DNA of 64,000 nt. It comes from Chitinophagaceae bacterium (GTDB lineage: Bacteria; Bacteroidota; Bacteroidia; Chitinophagales; Chitinophagaceae). The notes under the pieces are model-generated. The model was not told the DNA's origin, searched no databases, and saw only the letters and a list, made by a program, of their open reading frames with translations. A program made the translations under genes and the position numbers. Position 1 is the stretch's first letter. Every line of letters starts with the position of its first letter. Positions 9,201 through 17,506 of this stretch are shown piece by piece. The stretch lies in contig JAMLGT010000004.1 in assembly GCA_023957755.1 (NCBI GenBank), forward strand, positions 1-64,000, written 5' to 3'.

Positions 9201-9208
9201 TACCTTTG
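9201..9208 (+). promoter_or_regulatory. -7 box (TACCTTTG) of the PyrR-like gene
   Basis: Exact TAnnTTTG match 16 nt before the ATG. A TTG at 9181-9183 could be a short-spaced -33 element. Confidence 0.55.
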
Positions 9209-9224
9209 AAAAAAAAGAATTGTC

Positions 9225-9722
9225 ATGGAGATTTTGTCAAGGGAAGCTGCAATGCGCAAACTGCAGAGGATGGCTTATGAAATTGCTGAAACCAACCCTG
9301 ATGAACACGAAATAGTTTTGGCCGGGATAAAAGAGAACGGAGTGATCCTGGCCCATATTCTGATGGAATTCCTGAAACCGGTTTTTAAAGGCGAAATCAA
9401 GATGATTGAAATAGATATCAATAAAAAGCTTCCGCAGCAGGCACAGCTGCATTGTGGAGTTGAACCGGTCTCCTTTGATGATAAGGTGATTATTATTGTA
9501 GATGATGTAGCCAATTCTGGGAAAACCCTGTCGTATGCCCTTAAGCCATTTCTGAATTATTATCCTTCAAAAATTCAAATGCTGGTGCTTGTGGAGAGGA
9601 GCCATAAACGATTTCCTGTGACACCGGATTTTAAGGGGCTTTCTATTGCCACCGCACTGTCAGAAAAGATCGTGGTGGATACGCGTGATGGGGAGATCAC
9701 AGGTGCCCATCTAGAAGCTTAG
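9225..9722 (+). CDS. PyrR-like phosphoribosyltransferase
   Basis: A 165-aa type I phosphoribosyltransferase. The PRPP-binding motif VIIIVDDVANSGKTL spans 88-102. The tail VLVERSHKRFPVTPDF and TALSEKIVV resembles PyrR (uracil phosphoribosyltransferase and pyrimidine attenuator), where the Arg-containing hood and the SEKV motif are typical. Whether it binds RNA cannot be told, and no pyr gene is adjacent. Its stop codon overlaps the stop of the convergent gene (shared TTAG), which leaves no room for a separate terminator. Confidence 0.85.
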   Translation: MEILSREAAMRKLQRMAYEIAETNPDEHEIVLAGIKENGVILAHILMEFLKPVFKGEIKMIEIDINKKLPQQAQLHCGVEPVSFDDKVIIIVDDVANSGKTLSYALKPFLNYYPSKIQMLVLVERSHKRFPVTPDFKGLSIATALSEKIVVDTRDGEITGAHLEA

Positions 9723-10681
9723 AAATAAAGAAAGTGACCTCTGAGCTTGCCTCCTGAAAGCTCGAGCGCAGGAGCCGGAAACTTAAATGAGTCAAGTATA
9801 AAGAAGAGTATCTTAACCCCCTTTTTATTAGTTTTAAAAGCAGAGAAATTAAGGTCAGGACTTAGATACCATTGGCGTTGGCGCGGAATGTCGGTCCTGT
9901 CAAAAATGATGTTTCCGTTCTGATCAGTTACCTTGTTGCTGGTACCACCGAACATACCTTTTGCTCCATATCCGATTGAGATGTTTAACCAGGCAGGCCA
10001 TTTTTCTGAGTGGAACAGAGACTTGATGTCTGCACTTAGCCAGTAGGTTTGCTGGTTGTAGTCTTTTAAGGATCTTTCTATTATTGTTTTACCGTAAAGC
10101 TTGTTTGCTCTTTGTTCAAGTTGTGGTTCTGTATATCTTTTGGGGAATACCGAGAATTTGATTTTTATCTTTTGCTGATCCCACAGTAATTCTTGTGATA
10201 CGAAGGTGGCAGTACCCAGGATATTAGCCACATAGTCGCCTGCACTGAAGCCGTATTCTGCTGAGAACCCATCCAGCACCTCGATAATCGACTGATATGC
10301 CAGCCCGCCAATACCTGCGAGCCATATTCTTTTTTTTCGGGGTACCCCTGCCCATTTCCACAATTCAGAACTGGTGTGGCTGATCATATAGGCACTATAG
10401 AGGTGGCCGGCTTTATCGACCTGGAGCCATTCTGCATTATCGTCAAAAAAATGAAACCCACTCCTGGGATGATCAGCATACCAAAGTACAACAAGGCCGG
10501 TCAGGCTTCCTGCAAATGCCACACTATGACCAATGGCTACCCATTTTACTCTCTCAGGGTGTGGGTTTGGCATAGAGTCATTATTCAGATGCCTGGCGGT
10601 GTGCGTGTTTTGGCTGAATGTGGGGCCTCCTGGTAATAGCAGGCATACCATAATGGCCAGCCGATAAAAAGACCTGTGCAT
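9719..10681 (-). CDS. DUF2279-like secreted or envelope protein
   Basis: A 320-aa protein starting MHRSFYRLAIMVCLLLPGG with a signal peptide ending near FSQ. I start here rather than 16 codons upstream because the signal peptide then begins at the N-terminus and a TATTTTTG box lies 4 nt before the ATG. The middle contains a hydrophobic segment and a motif around WLQVDKAGHLYSAYMIS and SAGDYVANILG, which resembles the DUF2279 (YfiM-like) family. The rest (SIGYGAKGMFGG and similar) looks like beta strands. Function is unknown. Confidence 0.75.
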   Translation of the reverse strand: MHRSFYRLAIMVCLLLPGGPTFSQNTHTARHLNNDSMPNPHPERVKWVAIGHSVAFAGSLTGLVVLWYADHPRSGFHFFDDNAEWLQVDKAGHLYSAYMISHTSSELWKWAGVPRKKRIWLAGIGGLAYQSIIEVLDGFSAEYGFSAGDYVANILGTATFVSQELLWDQQKIKIKFSVFPKRYTEPQLEQRANKLYGKTIIERSLKDYNQQTYWLSADIKSLFHSEKWPAWLNISIGYGAKGMFGGTSNKVTDQNGNIIFDRTDIPRQRQWYLSPDLNFSAFKTNKKGVKILFFILDSFKFPAPALELSGGKLRGHFLYF

Positions 10682-10685
10682 GGCG

Positions 10686-10693
10686 CAAAAATA
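10686..10693 (-). promoter_or_regulatory. -7 box (TATTTTTG) abutting the DUF2279-like start
   Basis: Exact TAnnTTTG match ending 4 nt before the ATG, so the transcript would be leaderless or nearly so. No -33 element is clear. Confidence 0.4.
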
Positions 10694-10765
10694 ATAGCAA
10701 TCACGAGATGTCATGGTCAGGAAAAGCAAAAATTAAATACCTTCAAAGCCAAAAATTTTTTTTAT

Positions 10766-12487
10766 ATGGATCAGAAAACAGAGATGAACATCAGAGAATG
10801 GCTGGAAGGTAATTACGACGAAGCTACCAAAGCAGCTATCAAGACTATGCAGTCAGGTGATCCTGCCCAACTAGAGGATGCCTTTTATAAGAACCTGGAA
10901 TTTGGAACGGGAGGACTCAGGGGAATTATGGGAGTGGGCACCAATCGAATGAATAAATATACAATTGGAAAGGCCACGCAGGGATATGCCAATTATCTTA
11001 AAAAGAATTTTGATAAAGTGAGTGTGGCTATTGCGTATGACGCAAGGAACAATAGTAAAGAATTTGCGCAGATAGTGGCAGAAATATTTGACGCGAATGG
11101 CATTACTGTGAATTTGTTTGAGTCTTTAAGGCCCACTCCGGTATTGAGTTTTGCCATACGATATCTGAAGTGTCAGGGAGGAGTAGTGTTAACCGCATCG
11201 CACAACCCAAAAGAATATAACGGCTATAAGGCCTATTGGGATGATGGAGCGCAGTTGGTGCCACCACACGACAAGAATGTGATAACAGAAGTAGAAAGAA
11301 TTCTGAATCTTGAAGATGTACGGTGGAAGGGCGATGGCTCTAATATCAGAATGATTGGGGAAGAGGTGGATAATGCTTACCTGAAAATGATAAAAGGGCT
11401 GAGTGTGCACCCTGAGATTTGCGCAAAACAACACGGTTTAAAGATTGTGTACACTCCAATCCATGGTACAGGTATCATGATGGTACCAAAGGGGCTGGCA
11501 GCTTATGGTTTCGATAATGTACATATAGTGGAAGAACAAGCTACTCCGGATGGTAATTTCCCGACGGTAGTTTATCCCAATCCTGAAGAGAAAGAAACGA
11601 TGAGTATCGGTTTGAAAAAAGCTGCGGAATTAAATGCTGATATTTTGTTTGGCACAGACCCGGATGCTGACAGGGTAGGGGTGGGGTTAAAAGACAATCA
11701 CGGTAACTGGATTTTAATGAATGGTAACCAGACGGCCTTGTTAGCATTTAACTATATGATCGAGGCCAGAAAAGAGAAAGGCACTGCGAAGCCCGAAGAT
11801 ATGGTAATAAAAACAATAGTAACCACTGACCTGATCGATAAGATAGCTGCAGAAAATGGAGTGAGTTGTTACAATACCCTCACAGGATTTAAATGGATAT
11901 CCTCACTGATCAGAGCTAAAGAAGGAAAAGAAAAATACATTATTGGCGGAGAGGAGAGTTTCGGATTGATGCTGGGTGACGAAATAAGAGACAAAGACTC
12001 TGTGAGTGCAGTCTGTATAATAGCAGAGATGGCAGCAGTAGAAAAAGAGAAAGGGCGAACACTTTTTGATAAGCTACTAGATATTTACAGGCAATACGGT
12101 TTTTATTATGAAGAGCTAATATCTATTACCCGAAAGGGGATGAACGGTGCTAAAGAGATTGCGGCTATGATGCAGGCATTCAGGGATAATCCTCCAAAAG
12201 AAATAGCAGGAAGTAAGGTGGCTCGTTTGCTTGACTATCAGACCCTGGAAGATAAGAATTTGGATAGCGGTGTCATAGAGAAACTGGACTTTCCCAAAAG
12301 CAATGTGCTTCAATTTATTCTTGAAAACGGAGACAAGATTTCGGCTCGTCCGAGCGGAACTGAACCCAAGATTAAATTTTACTTCAGTGTCAATACGACG
12401 CTTGAGGATATTGAGGATTTTGACAGAAAACTTGAAGGGCTGAAAGGAAGGATTCAGGACATTATCAAGTCTATGGGGCTAGGTTAA
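10766..12487 (+). CDS. Phosphoglucomutase/phosphomannomutase family (phospho-sugar mutase)
   Basis: A 573-aa cytosolic alpha-D-phosphohexomutase that interconverts 1- and 6-phosphate sugars. I start at MDQKTEMNIREW; the longer reading frame adds 30 residues with no family similarity. Four family motifs are intact: catalytic TASHNP with phosphoserine Ser145, the metal-binding DPDADR at 298-303, the sugar-binding GGEESFG at 394-400, and the phosphate-binding RPSGTEPK near 520. Length near 570 and the sequence FGTGGLRG (46-53) place it with the PGM2-like/Bacillus PgcA group, so glucose or pentose phosphates are likely substrates. It could feed the glycogen branch represented by glgB. Confidence 0.93.
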   Translation: MDQKTEMNIREWLEGNYDEATKAAIKTMQSGDPAQLEDAFYKNLEFGTGGLRGIMGVGTNRMNKYTIGKATQGYANYLKKNFDKVSVAIAYDARNNSKEFAQIVAEIFDANGITVNLFESLRPTPVLSFAIRYLKCQGGVVLTASHNPKEYNGYKAYWDDGAQLVPPHDKNVITEVERILNLEDVRWKGDGSNIRMIGEEVDNAYLKMIKGLSVHPEICAKQHGLKIVYTPIHGTGIMMVPKGLAAYGFDNVHIVEEQATPDGNFPTVVYPNPEEKETMSIGLKKAAELNADILFGTDPDADRVGVGLKDNHGNWILMNGNQTALLAFNYMIEARKEKGTAKPEDMVIKTIVTTDLIDKIAAENGVSCYNTLTGFKWISSLIRAKEGKEKYIIGGEESFGLMLGDEIRDKDSVSAVCIIAEMAAVEKEKGRTLFDKLLDIYRQYGFYYEELISITRKGMNGAKEIAAMMQAFRDNPPKEIAGSKVARLLDYQTLEDKNLDSGVIEKLDFPKSNVLQFILENGDKISARPSGTEPKIKFYFSVNTTLEDIEDFDRKLEGLKGRIQDIIKSMGLG

Positions 12488-12664
12488 GGTATTTTTATTG
12501 TGCTGCCAGTACCTGTGGAAGGTCAGGCAGGAATTCCGGGTGGGTATAGAGAAAGCAAAGAGCTCTTTAATAAAGTTTTAATATGAGCTTTCGCAGATTT
12601 AGCCGGCAAATCCACAAACGGGGTAATAATGTTGAAAAATTACCAATATTTCGATAAAACCCTT

Positions 12665-12695
12665 TTTGTTGGAATACTGCAATAGATTACCTTTG
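12665..12695 (+). promoter_or_regulatory. Bacteroidota promoter of atpA
   Basis: TTTG at 12665-12668, a 19-nt spacer, then TACCTTTG at 12688-12695, an exact match to the Bacteroidota TTTG-N19-TAnnTTTG pattern, about 24 nt before the chosen atpA start. It shows that atpA has its own promoter. A perfect 12-bp palindrome (AAAGAGCTCTTT, 12557-12568) lies farther upstream, with no known role. Confidence 0.75.
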
Positions 12696-12719
12696 CACCC
12701 TCAAAAAACGCATAAAATT

Positions 12720-14303
12720 ATGGTGGATATAAAACCCGATGAGATTTCGGCGATTCTCAGAAGCCAGTTGGGCAATTTTAATGCAGGTGCTGACCTTGAA
12801 GAAGTGGGTACAGTATTGCAGGTAGGTGATGGTATTGCCCGTATTTACGGACTCAATAACGTAAGTTCCGGTGAACTCGTAGAGTTTGAAAATGGTGTAA
12901 AAGCCATTGCTCTTAATCTTGAAGAGGATAATGTAGGTGTGGTATTGATGGGTGAGAGCGGCACCATTAAAGAAGGTGGAAAAGTACGGAGGACGGGTAA
13001 AATCGCTTCGATAAAGGTAGGTGAAGGACTTGCAGGAAGAGTTATCAATACTCTGGGCGAGCCAATCGATGGAAAAGGGCCTATTACCGGTGAACTTTAT
13101 GAAATGCCGCTGGAAAGAAAAGCTCCCGGTGTAATCTATCGTGAACCTGTGAAGGAACCGCTTCAGACAGGTATCAAAGCTATTGACGCAATGATTCCGA
13201 TCGGGCGTGGGCAGAGAGAGTTGGTGATTGGTGACCGTCAGACAGGAAAAAGTGCGATCTGTATTGACACCATTATTAATCAAAAAGAATTTTATCAGGC
13301 AGGAAATCCTGTTTACTGTATTTATGTAGCCATCGGACAGAAGGCCTCTACAATTGCTAACGTAATGCGCACTTTGGAAGAGCATGGAGCTATGGCATAT
13401 ACCACCATTGTGGCCGCCTCTGCTTCTGACCCTGCACCATTGCAGTTCTATGCGCCATTTGCAGGTGCTGCTATCGGTGAATACTTTCGCGATACCGGAC
13501 GCCCCGCGCTTATAGTTTATGATGACCTGAGCAAGCAGGCAGTTGCCTATCGGGAAGTATCGCTGCTATTGAGGCGCCCGCCAGGCCGTGAAGCCTATCC
13601 TGGTGATGTGTTCTATCTCCATAGCCGCCTGTTGGAAAGAGCTGCAAAGATTATTTCAAATGATGATATTGCAAAAAAGATGAATGATCTTCCTGACAAT
13701 ATCAAACATCTGGTTAAAGGAGGAGGTTCGCTTACTGCATTGCCTATTATTGAAACTCAGGCTGGCGACGTTTCGGCCTACATCCCGACAAACGTGATTT
13801 CTATCACGGATGGGCAGATATTCCTGGAGAATAACCTCTTTAACTCTGGTGTGCGTCCTGCGATTAACGTAGGTATTTCTGTAAGCCGTGTGGGTGGTAA
13901 CGCGCAGATCAAATCGATGAAGAAAGTGGCGGGTACACTGAAGCTGGAACAAGCTTCGTACCGCGAACTGGAGGCTTTCTCTAAGTTTGGTGGTGATCTG
14001 GATGCTGCTACAAAGGCAGTTCTTGATAAGGGTGCGCGCAACGTTCAGATTCTGATTCAACCTCAGTTTACGCCCTATACAGTAGAAAAACAGATTGCGA
14101 TTATCTATCTGGGTACTTTCGGATTGATTAATGAAGTGCCTGTACACAAGGTTCGCGAATTTGAAGAGCAATTCCTGCTTGAAATGGAAAGCAAATTGCC
14201 GGATGTATTGGCTGAGTTCAAGAAAGGGGTACTTCCCGATGAAGGTATTAAGAAGATGACAGAACTTGCTAAGACAATAGCTCATCAGTACAGGAAAGCA
14301 TAA
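12720..14303 (+). CDS. atpA: ATP synthase F1 subunit alpha
   Basis: A 527-aa alpha subunit of F1, the non-catalytic nucleotide-binding partner of beta in the membrane ATP synthase. The P-loop GDRQTGKS is at 171-178 and the arginine finger is in VSRVGGNAQ near 395. The start at [10 protein letters not shown] is chosen because the family begins there and the promoter's expected transcription start lies downstream of the longer ATG. The protein is full length with an intact C-terminal helical domain. Unusually, no other atp gene flanks it: a phosphohexomutase is upstream and an oppositely oriented small gene is downstream, and it is closed off by its own promoter and terminator. Confidence 0.97.
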   Translation: MVDIKPDEISAILRSQLGNFNAGADLEEVGTVLQVGDGIARIYGLNNVSSGELVEFENGVKAIALNLEEDNVGVVLMGESGTIKEGGKVRRTGKIASIKVGEGLAGRVINTLGEPIDGKGPITGELYEMPLERKAPGVIYREPVKEPLQTGIKAIDAMIPIGRGQRELVIGDRQTGKSAICIDTIINQKEFYQAGNPVYCIYVAIGQKASTIANVMRTLEEHGAMAYTTIVAASASDPAPLQFYAPFAGAAIGEYFRDTGRPALIVYDDLSKQAVAYREVSLLLRRPPGREAYPGDVFYLHSRLLERAAKIISNDDIAKKMNDLPDNIKHLVKGGGSLTALPIIETQAGDVSAYIPTNVISITDGQIFLENNLFNSGVRPAINVGISVSRVGGNAQIKSMKKVAGTLKLEQASYRELEAFSKFGGDLDAATKAVLDKGARNVQILIQPQFTPYTVEKQIAIIYLGTFGLINEVPVHKVREFEEQFLLEMESKLPDVLAEFKKGVLPDEGIKKMTELAKTIAHQYRKA

Positions 14304-14327
14304 GGCTTAAGAGTTTAAGGATATTCA

Positions 14328-14357
14328 GGGAAGGTTTGAATGGGTCTTCCCTTTTTT
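14328..14357 (+). terminator. Terminator after atpA
   Basis: A GGGAAG/CTTCCC stem with a 12-nt loop followed by T6, 25 nt after the atpA stop codon. It confirms atpA as a single-gene transcript. Confidence 0.8.
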
Positions 14358-14619
14358 ATTCCTGATTATCTAGCTCGGGTGAGTTTGAAACTTTAGACAT
14401 ATAGCTAATAGTTCCTTTCTTAATTTTATAGATTCTCCTTGCCCACCAGATACCTGTTGCCAATCCGGTAAGGACAATTAGAAAGCTTACGATCAGATTT
14501 GTGGCAGATGGTCTTGCGAGGTAAATAATACCTCCAGTGACTATTGCAATAATAATGGGGGAAAGCGCAATTTGAATTGCACCTGTTATTTCCAAACTTT
14601 CTTGTAGAAATTTCCACAT
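14356..14619 (-). CDS. Small membrane protein, function unknown
   Basis: An 87-aa protein with two predicted membrane helices (about 16-35 and 43-60), the second followed by a basic stretch WWARRIYKIKKG that should face the cytoplasm. I do not recognise a family. It lies 28 nt downstream of msrA on the same strand, so it may be the last gene of an nlpC-msrA run. Its stop overlaps the atpA terminator. A composition like that of its neighbours and two regular helices support a real gene, but the small size keeps confidence moderate. Confidence 0.55.
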   Translation of the reverse strand: MWKFLQESLEITGAIQIALSPIIIAIVTGGIIYLARPSATNLIVSFLIVLTGLATGIWWARRIYKIKKGTISYMSKVSNSPELDNQE

Positions 14620-14647
14620 AAGCTATCCTTAAATTTCTTCAATTTAG

Positions 14648-15190
14648 TTATTTTTCTATCCAATCAGCATAGAGTTTTTTCAATTTTTCCACCTTAGGTC
14701 TTGTCACATAATAGCAATACGGTTGCAAAGGGTGGTTGTTGTAATAGTTGCCGTGCTCTTTTTCAGCCGGATAAAAAATGTCAAATGGTTCAATAGCAGT
14801 AACAATTGGCGCATCAAATACCTTCTCCTTTTCGAGTAATTTCAGCGACTTTTCTGCCGCTTCCTTCTGCTCTTCAGTGTGATAGAAGATTACACTTCTG
14901 TATTGGGTACCTACATCATTTCCCTGACGGTTCAGGGTAGTGGGATCGTGGGTAGCCCAGAATACTTCAAGCAACTGGCTGAACGTAATGACGGTGGGGT
15001 CATAGGTAATCTGAAGACATTCGGCGTGTCCCGTGTTACCAGTGCATACTTCCCTGTAGGACGGATTTGGGGTATGCCCTCCTGAATATCCACTTTGCAC
15101 ATTTATTACTCCTCTGAGGCGTTGGAAAACGGCTTCCGTACACCAGAAACAACCGTTTGCAAAAGTGGCTATGTCGTACTGACTCATCAT
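14648..15190 (-). CDS. msrA: Peptide-methionine (S)-S-oxide reductase MsrA
   Basis: A 180-aa enzyme reducing methionine-S-sulfoxide in proteins or free methionine. The catalytic motif GCFWC is at 13-17, with the nucleophilic Cys14 followed by the FWCTEA element. Substrate-pocket residues appear in GHAEC and in GNDVGTQYRS. Resolving cysteines near the C-terminus are not obvious except in the segment PYCYYVTRPK, so recycling may use that Cys or a thioredoxin directly. No fused MsrB domain. The gene lies 22 nt after the NlpC/P60 gene on the same strand. Confidence 0.95.
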   Translation of the reverse strand: MMSQYDIATFANGCFWCTEAVFQRLRGVINVQSGYSGGHTPNPSYREVCTGNTGHAECLQITYDPTVITFSQLLEVFWATHDPTTLNRQGNDVGTQYRSVIFYHTEEQKEAAEKSLKLLEKEKVFDAPIVTAIEPFDIFYPAEKEHGNYYNNHPLQPYCYYVTRPKVEKLKKLYADWIEK

Positions 15191-15212
15191 TTTTTATTAT
15201 TAGGCTTTCTAA

Positions 15213-15830
15213 CTATCTGCCACCGGCAGATTTTGTAATTCCTCTTTTTGCCGGGTTATAACCTGGGATGAAAATTCTGTTCACCCTTACATATCTTGGA
15301 ATAAAATAAGAGTTCATACCTGAAATGACTACACCACTGCTGCTCGAGGCATGAATAAACTGAATGACCCCCTTCTTGTTTTCGGTAATGATGCCCATGT
15401 GTCCTACCTCACCACTGTTCGCATTGCTCCCTGTGAAAAGTATAATATCGCCCGGCTTGCTGAACTCCAGGGGAATATCTACACCTGCATTGGTAAACTG
15501 GTAGGTGACACGGGGTACCGGAATATTAAAATTTGAAAAAACGTAGCTGATAAATCCACTACAGTCGAACCCTTTTTTCTTATCCATACCTCCCCACAAA
15601 TAAGGTACTCCCAGTTGTAGTTTTGCAAATGCTACCAAATCAACCGGATTCACATTTTTTGTGTTGATATCCACAGGTTTAATATCTTTTTTTAGAATCA
15701 CCCTGCTGCGAATGGGCGTTGACGGGGATGAAGTGGTAGCGGTAATCGGTGGACGCGTAGTTTTTTTTGTTGCAGTGCAACTGATCAGTAATACTGGAAT
15801 GAAAAACATGAAAATACTTAGGTATTTCAT
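15213..15830 (-). CDS. NlpC/P60 family lipoprotein (probable peptidoglycan endopeptidase)
   Basis: A 205-aa lipoprotein. The signal sequence ends at LLIS-C with Cys18 as the lipidated residue. A Ser/Thr/Pro-rich linker (about 20-45) leads to an NlpC/P60 domain (about 62-190). Catalytic Cys90 lies in FDCSGF, His144 in VGHMGI and polar residue His160 in FIHAS. Such enzymes cut D-Glu to diaminopimelate bonds in stem peptides, here probably from the outer membrane. The dipeptide epimerase farther right could use peptides released by this class of enzyme, but there is no direct link. Confidence 0.92.
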   Translation of the reverse strand: MKYLSIFMFFIPVLLISCTATKKTTRPPITATTSSPSTPIRSRVILKKDIKPVDINTKNVNPVDLVAFAKLQLGVPYLWGGMDKKKGFDCSGFISYVFSNFNIPVPRVTYQFTNAGVDIPLEFSKPGDIILFTGSNANSGEVGHMGIITENKKGVIQFIHASSSSGVVISGMNSYFIPRYVRVNRIFIPGYNPAKRGITKSAGGR

Positions 15831-15924
15831 CAGATTGGTAGCGGATTATCTGGCTACAAGATACGCATTCTTTAAATGATGGCAGCCAATTCCGAAAATA
15901 TGACCCTAAGGTTTCAGTATGCTT

Positions 15925-15955
15925 TTTGTGCTTTGGTGTTGTTGGAGTACTTTTG
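15925..15955 (+). promoter_or_regulatory. Bacteroidota promoter of the dihydrolipoamide dehydrogenase gene
   Basis: TTTG at 15925-15928, a 19-nt spacer and TACTTTTG at 15948-15955 form an exact Bacteroidota promoter, with about 32 nt to the ATG. Confidence 0.75.
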
Positions 15956-15987
15956 CTCCGTTTTAATTCAGAAAATAAATCTTTGTT

Positions 15988-17376
15988 ATGACATACGATG
16001 TAATAGTATTAGGTAGTGGGCCCGGCGGTTACCCCGCAGCCATCCGTGCTTCACAACTAGGCAAGAAGGTGGCTATCATCGAACGAGAAAGTCTTGGCGG
16101 TATCTGCCTTAATTGGGGATGTATTCCCACAAAAGCGTTGCTGAAGAGTGCACAGGTATTTGAATATGCCAAACATTCGGCAGACTACGGTATTCAGATC
16201 AATGATCCAAAGGTGGACTTTCCGGCCGTTGTACAGCGGAGCCGTGGTGTGGCAGGCAAAATGAATAAAGGAGTTCAGTTCCTGATGAAGAAAAATAAGA
16301 TTGATGTGATAATGGGAACCGGAAAACTGTTATCAGCAACCAAACTGGAAGTTACGGATGCAGAAGGGAAAAAGCAGGTATATGAGGCCAAGAATATTGT
16401 GATTGCTACTGGTGCTCGTGCACGTGAATTACCTTCCATGAAGGTGGATGGAAAGAAGGTTATTGAATACCGGAAAGCGATGAGTCTGGAAAAGCAACCG
16501 GAATCAATGATAGTAGTCGGAAGTGGTGCCATTGGTACTGAATTCGCTTATTTCTACCATGCATTGGGGACTAAGGTTACCATTGTTGAATTCCTGCCAA
16601 GGGTAGTGCCCGTAGAAGATGAAGAAGTTAGTAAGGAATTGGAAAGGAGCTTCAAGAAACAGGGAATCAATATTCTGACAAATAGTGAAGTAACGAAGGT
16701 GGATACTTCCGGAAATGGTGTGAAAGCTACAGTGAAGACGCCGAATGGTGAACAAGTTTTGGAGGCCGAAATACTTTTGAGTGCTGTGGGTATCACTGCT
16801 AATATTGAGAATATTGGACTGGAGGCTGTAGGCATCAAGACAGATCGGGGACGGATTGTGGTGGATGGGTATCAGCAGACAAATATTAAGGGGGTTTATG
16901 CGATAGGTGACTGCACGCCTCACCAGGCCCTTGCACATAAAGCAGGTAAAGAGGGAATTATTGCAGCAGAACATCTGGCTGGCAAGAATCCTGAACCTAT
17001 TGATTATGGCAATGTTCCCGGATGTACTTATTGCACACCTGAAATAGCTTCTGTGGGTCTTACTGAAAAAGCAGCTAAAGATGCAGGTTACGAATTGAAG
17101 GTGGGTAAGTTTCCGCTTGTAGCGAGTGGAAAGGCTACTGCCGCAGGTGATACTACAGGTTTCGTTAAAGTAATTTATGATGCCAAGTATGGTGAATTCC
17201 TGGGAGCGCACATGATTGGGTACAACGTTACCGAAATGATAGCAGAAGTAGTAGTGGCCAGAAAATTGGAAACTACTGCTCATGAAATTCTAAATGCAGT
17301 GCATCCACACCCAACTATCAGTGAGGCGGTTAAAGAAGCCACTGCTATGGCATACGGAGAAGCAACTGATATTTAA
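15988..17376 (+). CDS. lpdA: Dihydrolipoamide dehydrogenase (E3)
   Basis: A 462-aa FAD-dependent flavoprotein reoxidising dihydrolipoamide in pyruvate and 2-oxoacid dehydrogenase complexes or the glycine cleavage system. The FAD-binding GSGPGGYPAA is at 9-18. The redox disulfide is Cys40/Cys45 in GGICLNWGCIPTK. The NAD-binding GSGAIGTEFAY is in the middle, and the active-site His-Glu pair sits in HPHPTISEA near the C-terminus. All catalytic parts are present. It is a single-gene unit with its own promoter and terminator; no E1 or E2 gene is nearby. Confidence 0.96.
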   Translation: MTYDVIVLGSGPGGYPAAIRASQLGKKVAIIERESLGGICLNWGCIPTKALLKSAQVFEYAKHSADYGIQINDPKVDFPAVVQRSRGVAGKMNKGVQFLMKKNKIDVIMGTGKLLSATKLEVTDAEGKKQVYEAKNIVIATGARARELPSMKVDGKKVIEYRKAMSLEKQPESMIVVGSGAIGTEFAYFYHALGTKVTIVEFLPRVVPVEDEEVSKELERSFKKQGINILTNSEVTKVDTSGNGVKATVKTPNGEQVLEAEILLSAVGITANIENIGLEAVGIKTDRGRIVVDGYQQTNIKGVYAIGDCTPHQALAHKAGKEGIIAAEHLAGKNPEPIDYGNVPGCTYCTPEIASVGLTEKAAKDAGYELKVGKFPLVASGKATAAGDTTGFVKVIYDAKYGEFLGAHMIGYNVTEMIAEVVVARKLETTAHEILNAVHPHPTISEAVKEATAMAYGEATDI

Positions 17377-17397
17377 GAAATATCATTAAAGATAATC

Positions 17398-17427
17398 AGG
17401 CTGTTTCAATTTTGAAGCAGCCTTTTT
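17398..17427 (+). terminator. Terminator after lpdA
   Basis: A 10-bp stem AGGCTGTTTC/GAAGCAGCCT (one G-T pair) with loop AATTTT and a T5 tail, about 20 nt after the stop codon. Confidence 0.85.
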
Positions 17428-17506
17428 GTGTAGGGAGTGTTTGATATACAGAATACAGAATGTTTTCTGAAATGAAACATTAGAAGGCCGGGGAGAAATC
17501 TTTTTA

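Noticed and set aside
12687-13385. 232-aa reading frame on the minus strand opposite atpA
   Set aside because: Lies entirely antisense to the well-conserved atpA. Its sequence is a shadow of atpA codon bias, with no recognisable domain.
16504-17283. 259-aa minus-strand reading frame opposite lpdA
   Set aside because: Wholly antisense to a conserved enzyme, Cys/Phe-rich and lacking any family motif.
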